16,677 nucleotides of DNA, taken from NCBI GenBank assembly GCA_900539095.1, contig UQAR01000050.1, positions 1 through 16,677 of the forward strand, written 5' to 3'. The notes below the pieces were generated by a model, which searched no databases, was not told the DNA's origin, and worked only from the letters and a program-made list of their open reading frames with translations. Position numbers and translations under genes: made by a program. The number at the start of each line of letters is the position of its first letter. The stretch's first letter is position 1. Of the stretch, positions 1-7,543 are shown one piece after another. This stretch comes from an uncultured Ruminococcus sp. GTDB lineage: Bacteria > Bacillota > Clostridia > Oscillospirales > Ruminococcaceae.

Positions 1-15
1 GTGTATAAGAGACAG
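1..15. other. Nextera/Tn5 mosaic-end adapter remnant (not genomic)
   Basis: The first 15 bases, GTGTATAAGAGACAG, are exactly the last 15 bases of the 19-base Tn5 mosaic end (AGATGTGTATAAGAGACAG) that Nextera-type tagmentation adds to library inserts. A matching adapter at the other end supports this. The genome starts at about base 16. Confidence 0.97.
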
Positions 16-73
16 GTATAATATTATTGATTATAACCGTTTGCCTTGACAGCAGCGAAAGGGAGTGACTTTT
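16..73 (+). promoter_or_regulatory. cheA leader with TATAAT box and SD that selects a TTG start
   Basis: A perfect TATAAT sits at 17-22, directly against the adapter junction, so any -35 element is lost; it may be a promoter -10 or chance in an A/T-rich stretch. AAAGGGAG at 58-65 is a good Shine-Dalgarno. It lies 8 bases before a TTG at 74, whereas the in-frame GTG at 65 overlaps it. The SD part is well supported; the promoter part is weak. Confidence 0.4.
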
Positions 74-2125
74 TTGCCTAAATTTGAAAGCGGAATGGAA
101 AATATGGCGGATATGTTCGTCTTTGAAACAGGCGACCTGCTTGAAAAGCTTGACGAGATATTGATGCGAACAGAGCAGGAAGAAACCATAGGCACAGAGG
201 ATATAAACGAGATATTCCGTACCATGCACACCATAAAAGGCTCAGCCGCCATGATGAGTATGCACAATATGTCTACCCTCGCACACGCAGTCGAGGACCT
301 TTTCTTCATAATCCGTGAAGACCCTGAGGTGAAGTACGATAAGCCTGCCCTCTATGAGCTGCTTTTCTCAGCCTCCGATAACCTTAAATCAGAGCTTGAT
401 TCACTCTATGACGACGCACCGCTCACCGATTTTTCAGAGCTTGAAAATAAGATACACGCCTTTGCAGCCACCATGAAAGGTCAGCCTGCCACAGACAGTT
501 CCGATACTTCATCAGCCGATACCGCCACCTATGAGGGGCTTTTCCCTGATGATGAAAAAGAGGGCGTCCTTACATATAAAGTGACCTATTCCGAAAGCTG
601 TGCAATGCCCGATATGCGTGCACTGGTGCTTTTGCGTGCACTTGGCAAAATGTGCGAGGTCACAAAGACCTTCCCTGAAGACCTTGACGCCGACAACGCA
701 GGGGACGAGATATCCAAAAAAGGACTTTATATAAAGCTTATCACCGATGACCCCGACGGCGTTCTCGACCTTATGAAAAACGCCGTGAACGTTGACAAAG
801 CTGAGCAGGTGAAAAAGCCTGAGCAACCTGCTAACGCAGCCAAAAAACCTCAGCCTGCACCCGCACAGCCGGTCCCAAAACCTGCCCAGCCTGCAAACGC
901 AGCCCCTAAAAAGCCTGCCGAAAAGCATGAGCAGTCAATGATATCCGTAAAGCTCGATAAACTGAACAGACTTCTCGACCTTGTTGCCGAGATAGTTATC
1001 ACCGAAGGTTCTGTCATATCATCCCCGGACCTTAGAAAAGCCGATATAGACCTCGACCGTTTCAATAAATCTTCCCGTGAGCTGAAAAAGCTTACCGACG
1101 AACTTCAGGACGTTGTAATGTCCATACGAATGGTTCCGGTTTCCACAGCATTCCAGAAAATGAACCGTGTGGTCAGGGATATGAACCAAAAGCTTAAAAA
1201 GAACGTCACCCTTGTGTTTGAGGGACAGGAAACGGAAGTGGATAAATCCATTGTGGATATCCTAAACGACCCCCTTATGCACATCGTCAGAAACGCAGTT
1301 GACCACGGCATAGAAGACCCCGAAGTCCGTGCAAAAGCAGGCAAGACAGAACCTGCCACCGTCACCCTCAGTGCAGGCTATGACTCAAACGAAGTCGTTA
1401 TCTCCTGCCGTGACAACGGTGCAGGAATGGATACCGCAAAGCTTATGGCAAAAGCAAAGAAAAACGGTATGCTCACAAAGCCTGAAAACGAATATACCGA
1501 TAAAGAGATATTCAATTTCGTTGTGGCAGCAGGCTTTTCCACCAATGAAAAAATAACCGAATATTCAGGCAGAGGCGTTGGAATGGACGTTGTAAAAAAG
1601 AACCTTGAAAAGGTGGGCGGCAAACTTATCGTCGATTCAAAGTTCGGCGAAGGCTCTGTCTTTACTATAAGGATACCGCTCTCCCTGTCTATCCTCGACG
1701 TCCTTAGCGTTGACGTTGGAAACGAGAATTTCTCAGTGCCGGTGTCCGCAATTTCCGAGGCGTTCTCCTGCAAAGCCGAAAACTTCATCACCGACCCTGA
1801 GGATAACGAGTTCATAATGCTCCGTGACAAATGCCTGCCTCTTATCAGAATGGGCAAGCATTTCGATATCCCAAACGCCGAGCAGGACGTAACAAAAGGC
1901 ATAATGCTCTGCTGTAACGACGGCGGCAAAGAGGCTATCCTCATGGCAGATAGGATAACCGTTGACCAGCAGGTGGTAGTAAAACCGTTCTCCCCTCTCC
2001 TTGACGCCTATCCCCTCAAGGAATCAGGCTTGGCAGGCTGCTCAGTCCTTGGCGACGGCAGCATAACTATGATACTTGATATGAAAGAATTTCTCGGCAA
2101 TTATGACTTCCGAAAGGGTGAATAA
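74..2125 (+). CDS. cheA: Chemotaxis histidine kinase CheA
   Basis: CheA is the cytoplasmic kinase of chemosensory arrays. It autophosphorylates on a P1 histidine and passes phosphate to CheY and CheB. With the first residue at the TTG at 74 (683 aa), P1/HPt covers about 7-107 with phospho-His52 in MHTIKGSA. A divergent P2-like region lies at about 163-245, followed by a Pro/Ala/Lys/Gln-rich linker (about 246-287). P3 dimerisation is at about 290-355. The P4 ATPase has an N box (MHIVRNAVDHG, about 402-412), DNGAGMD (about 447-453) and GRGVGMD (about 499-505), and P5 (CheW-like) runs from about 540 to the end. All catalytic motifs look intact. The start is TTG at 74 rather than GTG at 65, because the SD AAAGGGAG at 58-65 overlaps the GTG. 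It is first in a cheA-cheW-cheR-cheB-cheW-fumarase cluster, 2 bases from cheW. Confidence 0.96.
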   Translation: MPKFESGMENMADMFVFETGDLLEKLDEILMRTEQEETIGTEDINEIFRTMHTIKGSAAMMSMHNMSTLAHAVEDLFFIIREDPEVKYDKPALYELLFSASDNLKSELDSLYDDAPLTDFSELENKIHAFAATMKGQPATDSSDTSSADTATYEGLFPDDEKEGVLTYKVTYSESCAMPDMRALVLLRALGKMCEVTKTFPEDLDADNAGDEISKKGLYIKLITDDPDGVLDLMKNAVNVDKAEQVKKPEQPANAAKKPQPAPAQPVPKPAQPANAAPKKPAEKHEQSMISVKLDKLNRLLDLVAEIVITEGSVISSPDLRKADIDLDRFNKSSRELKKLTDELQDVVMSIRMVPVSTAFQKMNRVVRDMNQKLKKNVTLVFEGQETEVDKSIVDILNDPLMHIVRNAVDHGIEDPEVRAKAGKTEPATVTLSAGYDSNEVVISCRDNGAGMDTAKLMAKAKKNGMLTKPENEYTDKEIFNFVVAAGFSTNEKITEYSGRGVGMDVVKKNLEKVGGKLIVDSKFGEGSVFTIRIPLSLSILDVLSVDVGNENFSVPVSAISEAFSCKAENFITDPEDNEFIMLRDKCLPLIRMGKHFDIPNAEQDVTKGIMLCCNDGGKEAILMADRITVDQQVVVKPFSPLLDAYPLKESGLAGCSVLGDGSITMILDMKEFLGNYDFRKGE

Positions 2126-2127
2126 AA

Positions 2128-2571
2128 ATGTCAGAACAGGATATAAACGAATTTTGTCAGAGCGGCGGAAAAATACTCTCCTTTGTTTCTGACAGCAAAT
2201 ATTACGCCTTTGAGGTAAAAAACGTCACCGATATAATAGGACTTCTGCCTGTTACAAGACTGCCGAAAACGCCGAAATTCATAAAAGGCGTTATAAATCT
2301 GCGAGGAAAAGCCGTCCCCGTTATAGATTTCCGCCTGCGTCTTGGTCTGCCCGAAACGGAGTATGACGCAAGGAGCTGTACCATAATAATAGAAGTCGGC
2401 TCAAATCAGGCAGGCATAATATGCGACAGAGTGTCTGACGTTGAGGATATCCTCCCCGAACAGACCGCCGCATCGCCTGTTAAAAACGGGCTTGTGAAAT
2501 GCTTTATAAATACAAAGGATAAGAATATATCCCTGCTTGACCCTGATGTCCTTGTCAGAACAAACAGGTAA
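2128..2571 (+). CDS. cheW: Chemotaxis coupling protein CheW (canonical copy)
   Basis: CheW is a scaffold that links receptors to the CheA P5 domain. This 147-aa protein is a single CheW domain of usual length. The signature GVINLRGKAVPVIDFR is at 54-69. It keeps Arg59 (equivalent to E. coli CheW Arg62) and an acidic partner, Asp35 (aligned with E. coli Glu38), the pair that forms a conserved salt bridge in the family. The start is ATG two bases after the cheA stop; its SD, GAAAGGGTG (2112-2120), lies inside the end of cheA, which suggests coupled translation. Twenty-four bases separate it from cheR. Confidence 0.95.
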   Translation: MSEQDINEFCQSGGKILSFVSDSKYYAFEVKNVTDIIGLLPVTRLPKTPKFIKGVINLRGKAVPVIDFRLRLGLPETEYDARSCTIIIEVGSNQAGIICDRVSDVEDILPEQTAASPVKNGLVKCFINTKDKNISLLDPDVLVRTNR

Positions 2572-2595
2572 CAAAAAATAAAGGTGGGAAGATAA

Positions 2596-3432
2596 ATGCT
2601 GTCATGTCTTGAAATTTCTCAGGCAGACTTTAATGAGCTTACCGCATACATAAAAGAAAAATACGGCCTTGACCTTGCAAGGAAAAAGTCTATCGTTGAA
2701 AGCAGGCTGAGCAACTATATCCTAGACTGCGGCTTTAACAGTTTTTCCGAATATCTCAGTGCCGTCTACTGCGACGAAACAGGCAGAGAAACTGCCAACC
2801 TTATAAACCGCCTTACCACCAACCATACCTACTTCATGCGTGAAACAGACCATTTTCACCACTTCATGGAGGAGTTTCTTCCCTATGCCGAAAAAACTGT
2901 CCTTGACCATGATATGAGAATATGGAGTGCAGGCTGTTCCTTTGGCAACGAGCCATATAATCTCGCCATGTGTATGGACGATTATTTTGGTTTCAACCGC
3001 CGCTTGTGGGACTTAAAGATACTGGCTACAGATATTTCCCTGAACGCACTGCGTACCGCCAAAAACGGCATCTATACCAGTATGTCCATAAAGAATATCC
3101 CCGAAGAATGGCGTAAAAAATACTTCCACCCATATTCTGATACAAAAGACCTCTGGCAGGTGAGCGATACCATAAGACAGAACGTCGAGTTCCGCTATCA
3201 CAATCTTATGGACGAGTTTACTTTCAAAAAGAAGTTCGACCTTATCGTCTGCCGCAACGTCATGATATATTTTGATGATGACACAAAGTCCGAGATATGC
3301 AGAAAATTCTACGATGCAATGGAAAAGGGCGGCTATTTCTATATCGGCCACGCCGAATCCGTGCCGAAAGATATACCTTTTGTGAAGGTCGCCCCTGCAA
3401 TATACCGCAAGCTAGGAGGGGATAAAAAATGA
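2596..3432 (+). CDS. cheR: Chemoreceptor glutamate O-methyltransferase CheR
   Basis: CheR transfers methyl groups from S-adenosylmethionine to receptor glutamates during adaptation. The 278-aa protein has an N-terminal CheR helical domain (about 5-60), the TTNHTYFMRE stretch (74-83), then a Rossmann-type methyltransferase with the SAM motif WSAGCSFGNEPYNLAM (110-125), ATDIS (144-148) and DLIVCRNVMIYFD (215-227), ending with YIGHAES. The usual GEEPY reads GNEPY here, so the first Glu is Asn118. No TPR extension follows, so it is the simple class. The SD AAGGTGGGAAG ends 4 bases before the ATG. Its stop overlaps the cheB start by 4 bases. Confidence 0.95.
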   Translation: MLSCLEISQADFNELTAYIKEKYGLDLARKKSIVESRLSNYILDCGFNSFSEYLSAVYCDETGRETANLINRLTTNHTYFMRETDHFHHFMEEFLPYAEKTVLDHDMRIWSAGCSFGNEPYNLAMCMDDYFGFNRRLWDLKILATDISLNALRTAKNGIYTSMSIKNIPEEWRKKYFHPYSDTKDLWQVSDTIRQNVEFRYHNLMDEFTFKKKFDLIVCRNVMIYFDDDTKSEICRKFYDAMEKGGYFYIGHAESVPKDIPFVKVAPAIYRKLGGDKK

Positions 3433-4418
3433 CGCCTCTCTTTCTTGTGATAACCGAAAATAAAGCCTTTGCACAGCTTTGCCGAAGATCTCTCTCAAAA
3501 GCAGGTTTCCAGCAATCAAAGCTAGTGTCGGCTTGCCTTTCTGACGGAAGAAAAAGTATCATCGCCCTCTCTCCCGAATATGTCCTCCTTGACGGCGACT
3601 GTCAGGAGCATATGGACGATTACATCATAAGCCTTGCACCAAGATATTCAGTGCCCATTATATACCTTACCGTAAAACGACACAATAAATATCCAATGAT
3701 GCAGGCAGGAGCTATAGACGTCGTTTACAAGCCTGACGACACAGCCGCCGATATCGAGCGTTTTCAGAAACGTTTTTCCGAAAGCATACAAAGGCTTGAG
3801 AATGCAAGAGCAAATTCCATTGCACATAAGCCTGCCGTGAATACCTCCCATGTTATCGCCATAGGCGGTTCAACAGGCTCAACAGAGGCTCTCAAAGAAA
3901 TCCTCAAAGACCTCCGTCATGACCTTCCCCCTATCGTGGCAGTCCTCCATATGCCAGCCGGCTATACGAAGATTTACGCCGAGCAGCTATGTACCGAAAC
4001 AGGTCACAACGTTGTTGAGGCGAAAAGCGGCTTGTATCTCAGTCAGGGCATGATAGTCATTGCACAGGGCGGAAAACACCTGAGATTGTTCAGAGATAAA
4101 AAAGGCTACTTTGTCACCTCTGAAACAGGCGTAAAAGTATCAGGACACTGCCCGTCAGTGGACGTGCTTTTTGACTCCGTGGCATACAGTGCAAAGCGTG
4201 ACGCTATAGGAGTTATCCTCACCGGCATGGGCTGTGACGGAGCAAAGGGTATGCTCAACATGAAGAAAATGGGAGCGTATAACATCGGTCAGGACGCCGC
4301 AAGTTCAGTGGTCTACGGAATGCCAAAAGCCGCCTATGAAAACGGCTCAGTATCCAAACAGTGCCCTCTTGACAAGATAGCACAGGAGATACACAAGCGG
4401 CTCGACAGCGGTTTCTGA
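3429..4418 (+). CDS. cheB: Chemoreceptor methylesterase/deamidase CheB
   Basis: CheB removes methyl groups from receptor glutamates and is activated by phosphorylation from CheA. The 329-aa protein has an N-terminal receiver (about 1-120) and a C-terminal methylesterase domain (about 140-325). The catalytic triad is readable: Ser148 in IGGSTGST, His174 in LHMPAGYT and Asp270 in LTGMGCDGA. The 26- and 96-residue spacings equal those of E. coli CheB (164/190/286). The receiver keeps Asp55 (VLLDGD), Thr81 and Lys101 (VVYKP), but the usual acidic pair is Glu10-Asn11, so the Mg-binding pocket is reduced. The ATGA overlap with cheR implies translational coupling. Confidence 0.95.
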   Translation: MTPLFLVITENKAFAQLCRRSLSKAGFQQSKLVSACLSDGRKSIIALSPEYVLLDGDCQEHMDDYIISLAPRYSVPIIYLTVKRHNKYPMMQAGAIDVVYKPDDTAADIERFQKRFSESIQRLENARANSIAHKPAVNTSHVIAIGGSTGSTEALKEILKDLRHDLPPIVAVLHMPAGYTKIYAEQLCTETGHNVVEAKSGLYLSQGMIVIAQGGKHLRLFRDKKGYFVTSETGVKVSGHCPSVDVLFDSVAYSAKRDAIGVILTGMGCDGAKGMLNMKKMGAYNIGQDAASSVVYGMPKAAYENGSVSKQCPLDKIAQEIHKRLDSGF

Positions 4419-4433
4419 AAAAAACAAACAGAG

Positions 4434-4477
4434 CGATACAAAGCCTGTCCGTGATCTGTAAACAGCCTATAGTATCG
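4434..4477 (+). promoter_or_regulatory. Imperfect hairpin between cheB and the second cheW
   Basis: CGATAC (4434-4439) pairs with GTATCG (4472-4477), and inside it CTGT (4445-4448) pairs with ACAG (4462-4465). TTTTAA follows the outer arm. The outer and inner stems are separated by unpaired bases, so this is not a classical terminator. It could attenuate transcription or protect an mRNA end inside the operon, or be chance. It lies 9 bases before the strong SD AAGGAGGG (4487-4494) of the next gene. Confidence 0.3.
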
Positions 4478-4500
4478 TTTTAAGATAAGGAGGGATAGCT

Positions 4501-4965
4501 GTGGAAAACAGCCGATATCTCATTTTCACCTCAGCAGGGCGGAATTTTTCCCTGCCCTTTGGTGACATAAAAATAATAATAGCGGCACAGACCCCCACCC
4601 CGGTGCCTGATTTTCCCGACTATGTACCGGGAACAGTGGTGAACGAGGGCGAGGTAGTGCCTGTGATAGACCTGCGTAGGCGTTTTCACTATGAACCTAA
4701 AGCCATATCCGACAGGGACTGCATAATAATCACAATGGGCGAAGAAGTTTCCGTAGGACTATTGTGCGACAGCGTGACAGGTTTCACAGATATCCCCGAA
4801 GACAAGCTGTGCAAAGCCCCAAACGTGAACGACGAGGCTTGTGCAGATTTTCTGAAAGGGGAATTTCTTCTTGAGGGCACGCCCTGCTATGTCCTTGACA
4901 GTGAAAAAGTAATAAAACTCAGCGACCGCAGCACCGTTATCAATACAGACCGAAAGGATAAATAA
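4501..4965 (+). CDS. cheW: Divergent CheW-like coupling protein (second copy)
   Basis: This is a 154-aa single CheW domain, recognised by VVPVIDLRRRF (52-62) and a following VGLLCDSVTGF segment (85-95). It differs from the upstream CheW at the key site: the invariant NLRG reads VNEG, so the position of E. coli Arg62 is Glu49. The aligned partner position of Glu38 is Ile25. Both halves of the conserved CheW salt bridge are therefore missing. It may couple a different receptor set or play a structural role in the array; this is inference. The start is GTG, with the SD AAGGAGGG at 4487-4494 and a 6-base spacer. The fumarase gene follows 2 bases after its stop. Confidence 0.9.
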   Translation: MENSRYLIFTSAGRNFSLPFGDIKIIIAAQTPTPVPDFPDYVPGTVVNEGEVVPVIDLRRRFHYEPKAISDRDCIIITMGEEVSVGLLCDSVTGFTDIPEDKLCKAPNVNDEACADFLKGEFLLEGTPCYVLDSEKVIKLSDRSTVINTDRKDK

Positions 4966-4967
4966 AA

Positions 4968-5810
4968 ATGAGAGAGATAAACGTATCAGAAGTAGAAGAG
5001 CTTGTAAGGGATCTTTGCATAAAAGCAAATCTGTATCTGCCTGAGGATATGGAAAGCTGCATCGAATGTAACGCCCAAAAAGAGCAGTCCCCTGTTGGAA
5101 AGAACGTGTTTGCAGACATTCTTGACAACATGAGGGTAGCAAGAGAAGAAACTATCCCTATCTGTCAGGACACAGGCATGGCAGTGATCTTCATGACCGT
5201 AGGACAGGACGTGCATTTTGTAGGCGGTTCTCTGAACGAGGCAATAAACCGAGGGGTAGCAAGGGGCTACACCGAGGGCAGACTGCGTTGTTCCATAGTT
5301 TCCGACCCGCTTGAAAGGGTAAACACAGGCGACAACACACCACCGGTAGTGCATCTCAAAATAGCAGAGGGCGAAAAGGTAGAGATAATGGTAGCACCAA
5401 AAGGTTTTGGCAGCGAGAATATGTCCCAGCTGAAAATGATGACGCCGTCGGTTACCGAAGACGAGATAGTTGACTGGGTGGTATCAGTCTGTGCACAGGC
5501 AGGCTCGAACCCATGTCCGCCTATAGTGATAGGCGTAGGCATAGGCGGAGATTTTGAGAAGTGTGCATATCTGGCCAAGAAAGCCCTTTGCCGCAGCGTA
5601 TCAGAGAGAAATCCAAAGGAACGTTACGCAAAGCTTGAGCAAAAGATGCTTGAAAAGATAAATCTTTTAGGCATAGGACCGCAGGGCTTTGGTGGCACGC
5701 AGACCTGTCTTGCCGTAAACATAGAACAAGCCCCGACCCACATTGCAGGCCTGCCTGTATCGGTAAACGTAGGCTGTCATGTAACACGCCACGCAAGCGG
5801 AGAGATATAA
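4968..5810 (+). CDS. fumA: Fumarate hydratase class I, alpha subunit (or L-tartrate dehydratase alpha)
   Basis: This is the alpha (N-terminal, Fumerase) subunit of the two-subunit, [4Fe-4S]-dependent class I hydratases, which interconvert fumarate and (S)-malate. Length (280 aa) is usual for the split alpha subunit. Candidate cluster ligands are Cys66 in ICQDTGMA, Cys183 in GSNPCPP and Cys270 in VGCHVTRH. The motifs VNTGDNTPP (118-126), APKGFGSEN (143-151) and GPQGFGGTQT (237-246) are also family features. The related tartrate dehydratase alpha subunit cannot be excluded from sequence alone. It is 2 bases downstream of the second cheW and should be cotranscribed. The beta subunit, which normally follows and is needed to complete the active site, is not in this window; repeats and a convergent gene follow instead. 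Confidence 0.92.
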   Translation: MREINVSEVEELVRDLCIKANLYLPEDMESCIECNAQKEQSPVGKNVFADILDNMRVAREETIPICQDTGMAVIFMTVGQDVHFVGGSLNEAINRGVARGYTEGRLRCSIVSDPLERVNTGDNTPPVVHLKIAEGEKVEIMVAPKGFGSENMSQLKMMTPSVTEDEIVDWVVSVCAQAGSNPCPPIVIGVGIGGDFEKCAYLAKKALCRSVSERNPKERYAKLEQKMLEKINLLGIGPQGFGGTQTCLAVNIEQAPTHIAGLPVSVNVGCHVTRHASGEI

Positions 5811-5819
5811 GGGCATAAT

Positions 5820-5843
5820 GTAGGGGCGAACACCGTTCGCCCG
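5820..5843. repeat. Short hairpin repeat, copy 1 (GTAGGGGCGAAC type)
   Basis: A GTAG lead is followed by GGGCGAAC (5824-5831) and GTTCGCCC (5835-5842), perfect 8-bp arms around a 3-base loop, ending in G. Related copies are at 9752 and 15252. It begins 10 bases after the fumarase stop. There is no T-tract, so it is not a standard terminator. Confidence 0.8.
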
Positions 5844-5893
5844 TCGAAGAAACAAGCCCACGATTACGACCATTGTAGGATAGAACAAAAAAC

Positions 5894-5947
5894 TACCCCA
5901 CCGCACCTGTAGGGGACGGCGACCTCGACGTCCCGCTCGGAGGGGTA
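5894..5947. repeat. Nested inverted repeat related to the GTAGGGG family
   Basis: TACCCC (5894-5899) pairs with GGGGTA (5942-5947). Inside it, GTAGGGGACG starts at 5909 and its GGGACG (5913-5918) pairs with CGTCCC (5929-5934). The inner unit carries the GTAGGGG lead and GCGACC core of the other copies, with a longer loop. The rest of 5811-6092 shows no gene I can support. Confidence 0.5.
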
Positions 5948-6092
5948 ACGACGTGATTGTCATATCTTTGATGTTGGAATCTTTTCGGTTGCCGAATGGA
6001 GCACAAATACGATGTGGTGTCAAAAAATTTGAGAGATACAATAAACGTGTGAGAAATTGGACACTGCATTTTTGTGAAACAGAAATTGCGTC

Positions 6093-6256
6093 GCTCCCCC
6101 ACAATTCTGAATTTACAGCAAACCCTGAGCACGGGCGACCTACATCTTATTAGGGTAACTTCCTTCCGCCGCAAAATCGCTCCGCTCGGTGCTGACTTTT
6201 GCTTTGTACTTGTTCTTTACTCTGGTCGGCTGTGCCAATTCCTCATTCCTCACTCC
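6093..6256 (-). repeat. Composite intergenic repeat, copy R1
   Basis: Read on the minus strand, this begins right after the symporter stop with a GAGTGAGGAATGAGG stretch and TTGGCACAGCC. It continues with a 27-base block at 6168-6194 that matches 9701-9727 at 26 of 27 positions. It ends with a TGCTCAG...TTCAGAAT segment (6093-6132) that resembles 9776-9813. The internal GTAGGGGCGA hairpin of copy R2 is reduced to GTAGGTCGCCCG, as if one arm had been deleted. The GAGGGATGAGG-like start overlaps the last codons of the symporter gene. Confidence 0.75.
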
Positions 6257-7543
6257 TCATCCCTCATTTCTACCGCTTTTTCTCCACAGCACCAACACCC
6301 CGATCACATTCGGCACTGCCATAAGCCCATTGAAGATATCCGACACCCCCCACACAAGCTCCATGCTCCACATCGTCCCCATGCACCCACACACAAGTGC
6401 CATAAGTCTGTATGTCATGGAACTCCGTGGAAAAAGATACCTCCACGCTCTCTCTCCAATGAAAAACCACCCTGCCACTGTCGCTAACGCAAAAAGTATC
6501 AGCGATAATGACATGAAATACTTTCCCCCTTCCCCAAGGGTAGCCACATAAGCCCTCACTGCCATGTCCTCCCCCGTGAGGTCAGTGCCGCTTATTATTA
6601 TGACTATAGCCGTCAGCGTGCATATGACAAAGGTGTCTATAAAGACCTCCGCCATTGCCCATGTACCCTGCAATTCAGGCGACTTTATCTCGCATGAGCT
6701 GTGCACCGCCACCGTCGAGCCTAAGCCTGCCTCGTTTGAAAACGCCCCACGCTTTAACCCCTCGACCATGGAAAATATTATCGTCCCTGCCGCCGACCCC
6801 GTCAAACAGGCACTCGGACAAAAAGCGTTTTTTATTATGAGCGTTACCGCTCCTGCGGCTTTGCATGGGTGAAATATTATCACTCCCAAACTGCCGCCTA
6901 TGAAAAGTATTGCCATTATGGGCACAAGCTTTTCACAAAGCCTAGCTGCTGAGTTTTTGCCCACAGCTACTAAAAACACGAAAATAAGCACAATAAGTGC
7001 AAATATATATGAGGATATCCCGAATCCCTCACGGGCAGCCGCAGCCGCCGAACCCGTCTGCACCATGTTGCCCATTCCAAGTGACGCACCAACTGTGAAT
7101 AAAGCAAACAGAACAGCTGTGAGCCTTGTCCTGCCTATCTTTTCAAGATAAGCCGCCGCACCGCAAAGCTTTCCCTCAGAGTATCTCACTCCCAGATAGT
7201 TTTCGCAGTAGGCAAGCCCCATTCCGAAAAAGGCTGACACCCACATCCAAAATACCGAGCCTACGCCCCCTATTCTGATACATTCCCCCACGCCCACCAC
7301 CGAGCCTGTTCCCACAGTTGCCGCAAGAGCCGTGGAAAAAGTCTGAAACTGCGAAAGCGACGAGCTTTTGGAGCTTTCTTTTTTAAACAGCGTAAAAACC
7401 GTTTTCTTCATTATTTTTATAATGTGTATCTGTTTGAACCTGAGTTTTATGCTGAGATAAACTCCGCCGCCCAGCAAAAGTACCAAAAGCGGCACACCCC
7501 ACAAAAACGAATTTATCTTGTTTATAACAGCTGTGATCTCCAT
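6257..7543 (-). CDS. AGCS family sodium:alanine/glycine-type amino-acid symporter
   Basis: This is a multi-pass inner-membrane carrier of the alanine/glycine:cation symporter family, which imports small amino acids with Na+ or H+. Family signatures are VGTGSVVGVGE (77-87), GSVFWMWVSAFFGMG (95-109) and KRGAFSNEAGLGS (264-276), the last being the most diagnostic. Length (428 aa) is slightly shorter than many members (about 440-540). The first helix is at about 12-32. The start is ATG with a GGGGGAAAG SD just upstream on the minus strand. It is convergent with the fumarase gene and divergent from the PH-domain pair. The last codons run into repeat R1, which may have trimmed or replaced the original C-terminus. 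The substrate cannot be set from sequence. Confidence 0.93.
   Translation of the reverse strand: MEITAVINKINSFLWGVPLLVLLLGGGVYLSIKLRFKQIHIIKIMKKTVFTLFKKESSKSSSLSQFQTFSTALAATVGTGSVVGVGECIRIGGVGSVFWMWVSAFFGMGLAYCENYLGVRYSEGKLCGAAAYLEKIGRTRLTAVLFALFTVGASLGMGNMVQTGSAAAAAREGFGISSYIFALIVLIFVFLVAVGKNSAARLCEKLVPIMAILFIGGSLGVIIFHPCKAAGAVTLIIKNAFCPSACLTGSAAGTIIFSMVEGLKRGAFSNEAGLGSTVAVHSSCEIKSPELQGTWAMAEVFIDTFVICTLTAIVIIISGTDLTGEDMAVRAYVATLGEGGKYFMSLSLILFALATVAGWFFIGERAWRYLFPRSSMTYRLMALVCGCMGTMWSMELVWGVSDIFNGLMAVPNVIGVLVLWRKSGRNEG

Noticed and set aside
46..51. TTGACA as a -35 box before cheA
   Set aside because: It lies only 7 bases before the SD and no -10 can follow before the start codon.
512..928. 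Long minus-strand open frame opposite cheA, and similar frames opposite cheR, fumarase and the PH-domain genes
   Set aside because: They lie wholly antisense to well-supported genes, have no SD and encode low-complexity Cys/Arg- or Ser-rich peptides.
5820..5843. Rho-independent terminator for the chemotaxis operon
   Set aside because: The stem is good, but it is followed by GTCGAAG with no T-run on the plus strand.
5667..6104. Minus-strand frame giving Arg/Gly-rich GRRGRRPLQ
   Set aside because: The peptide comes from reading through the GTAGGGG-type repeats and the antisense of the fumarase gene.
5953..6153. Small plus-strand frame of 66 codons in the repeat field
   Set aside because: No SD, no family resemblance, and it runs into repeat R1.
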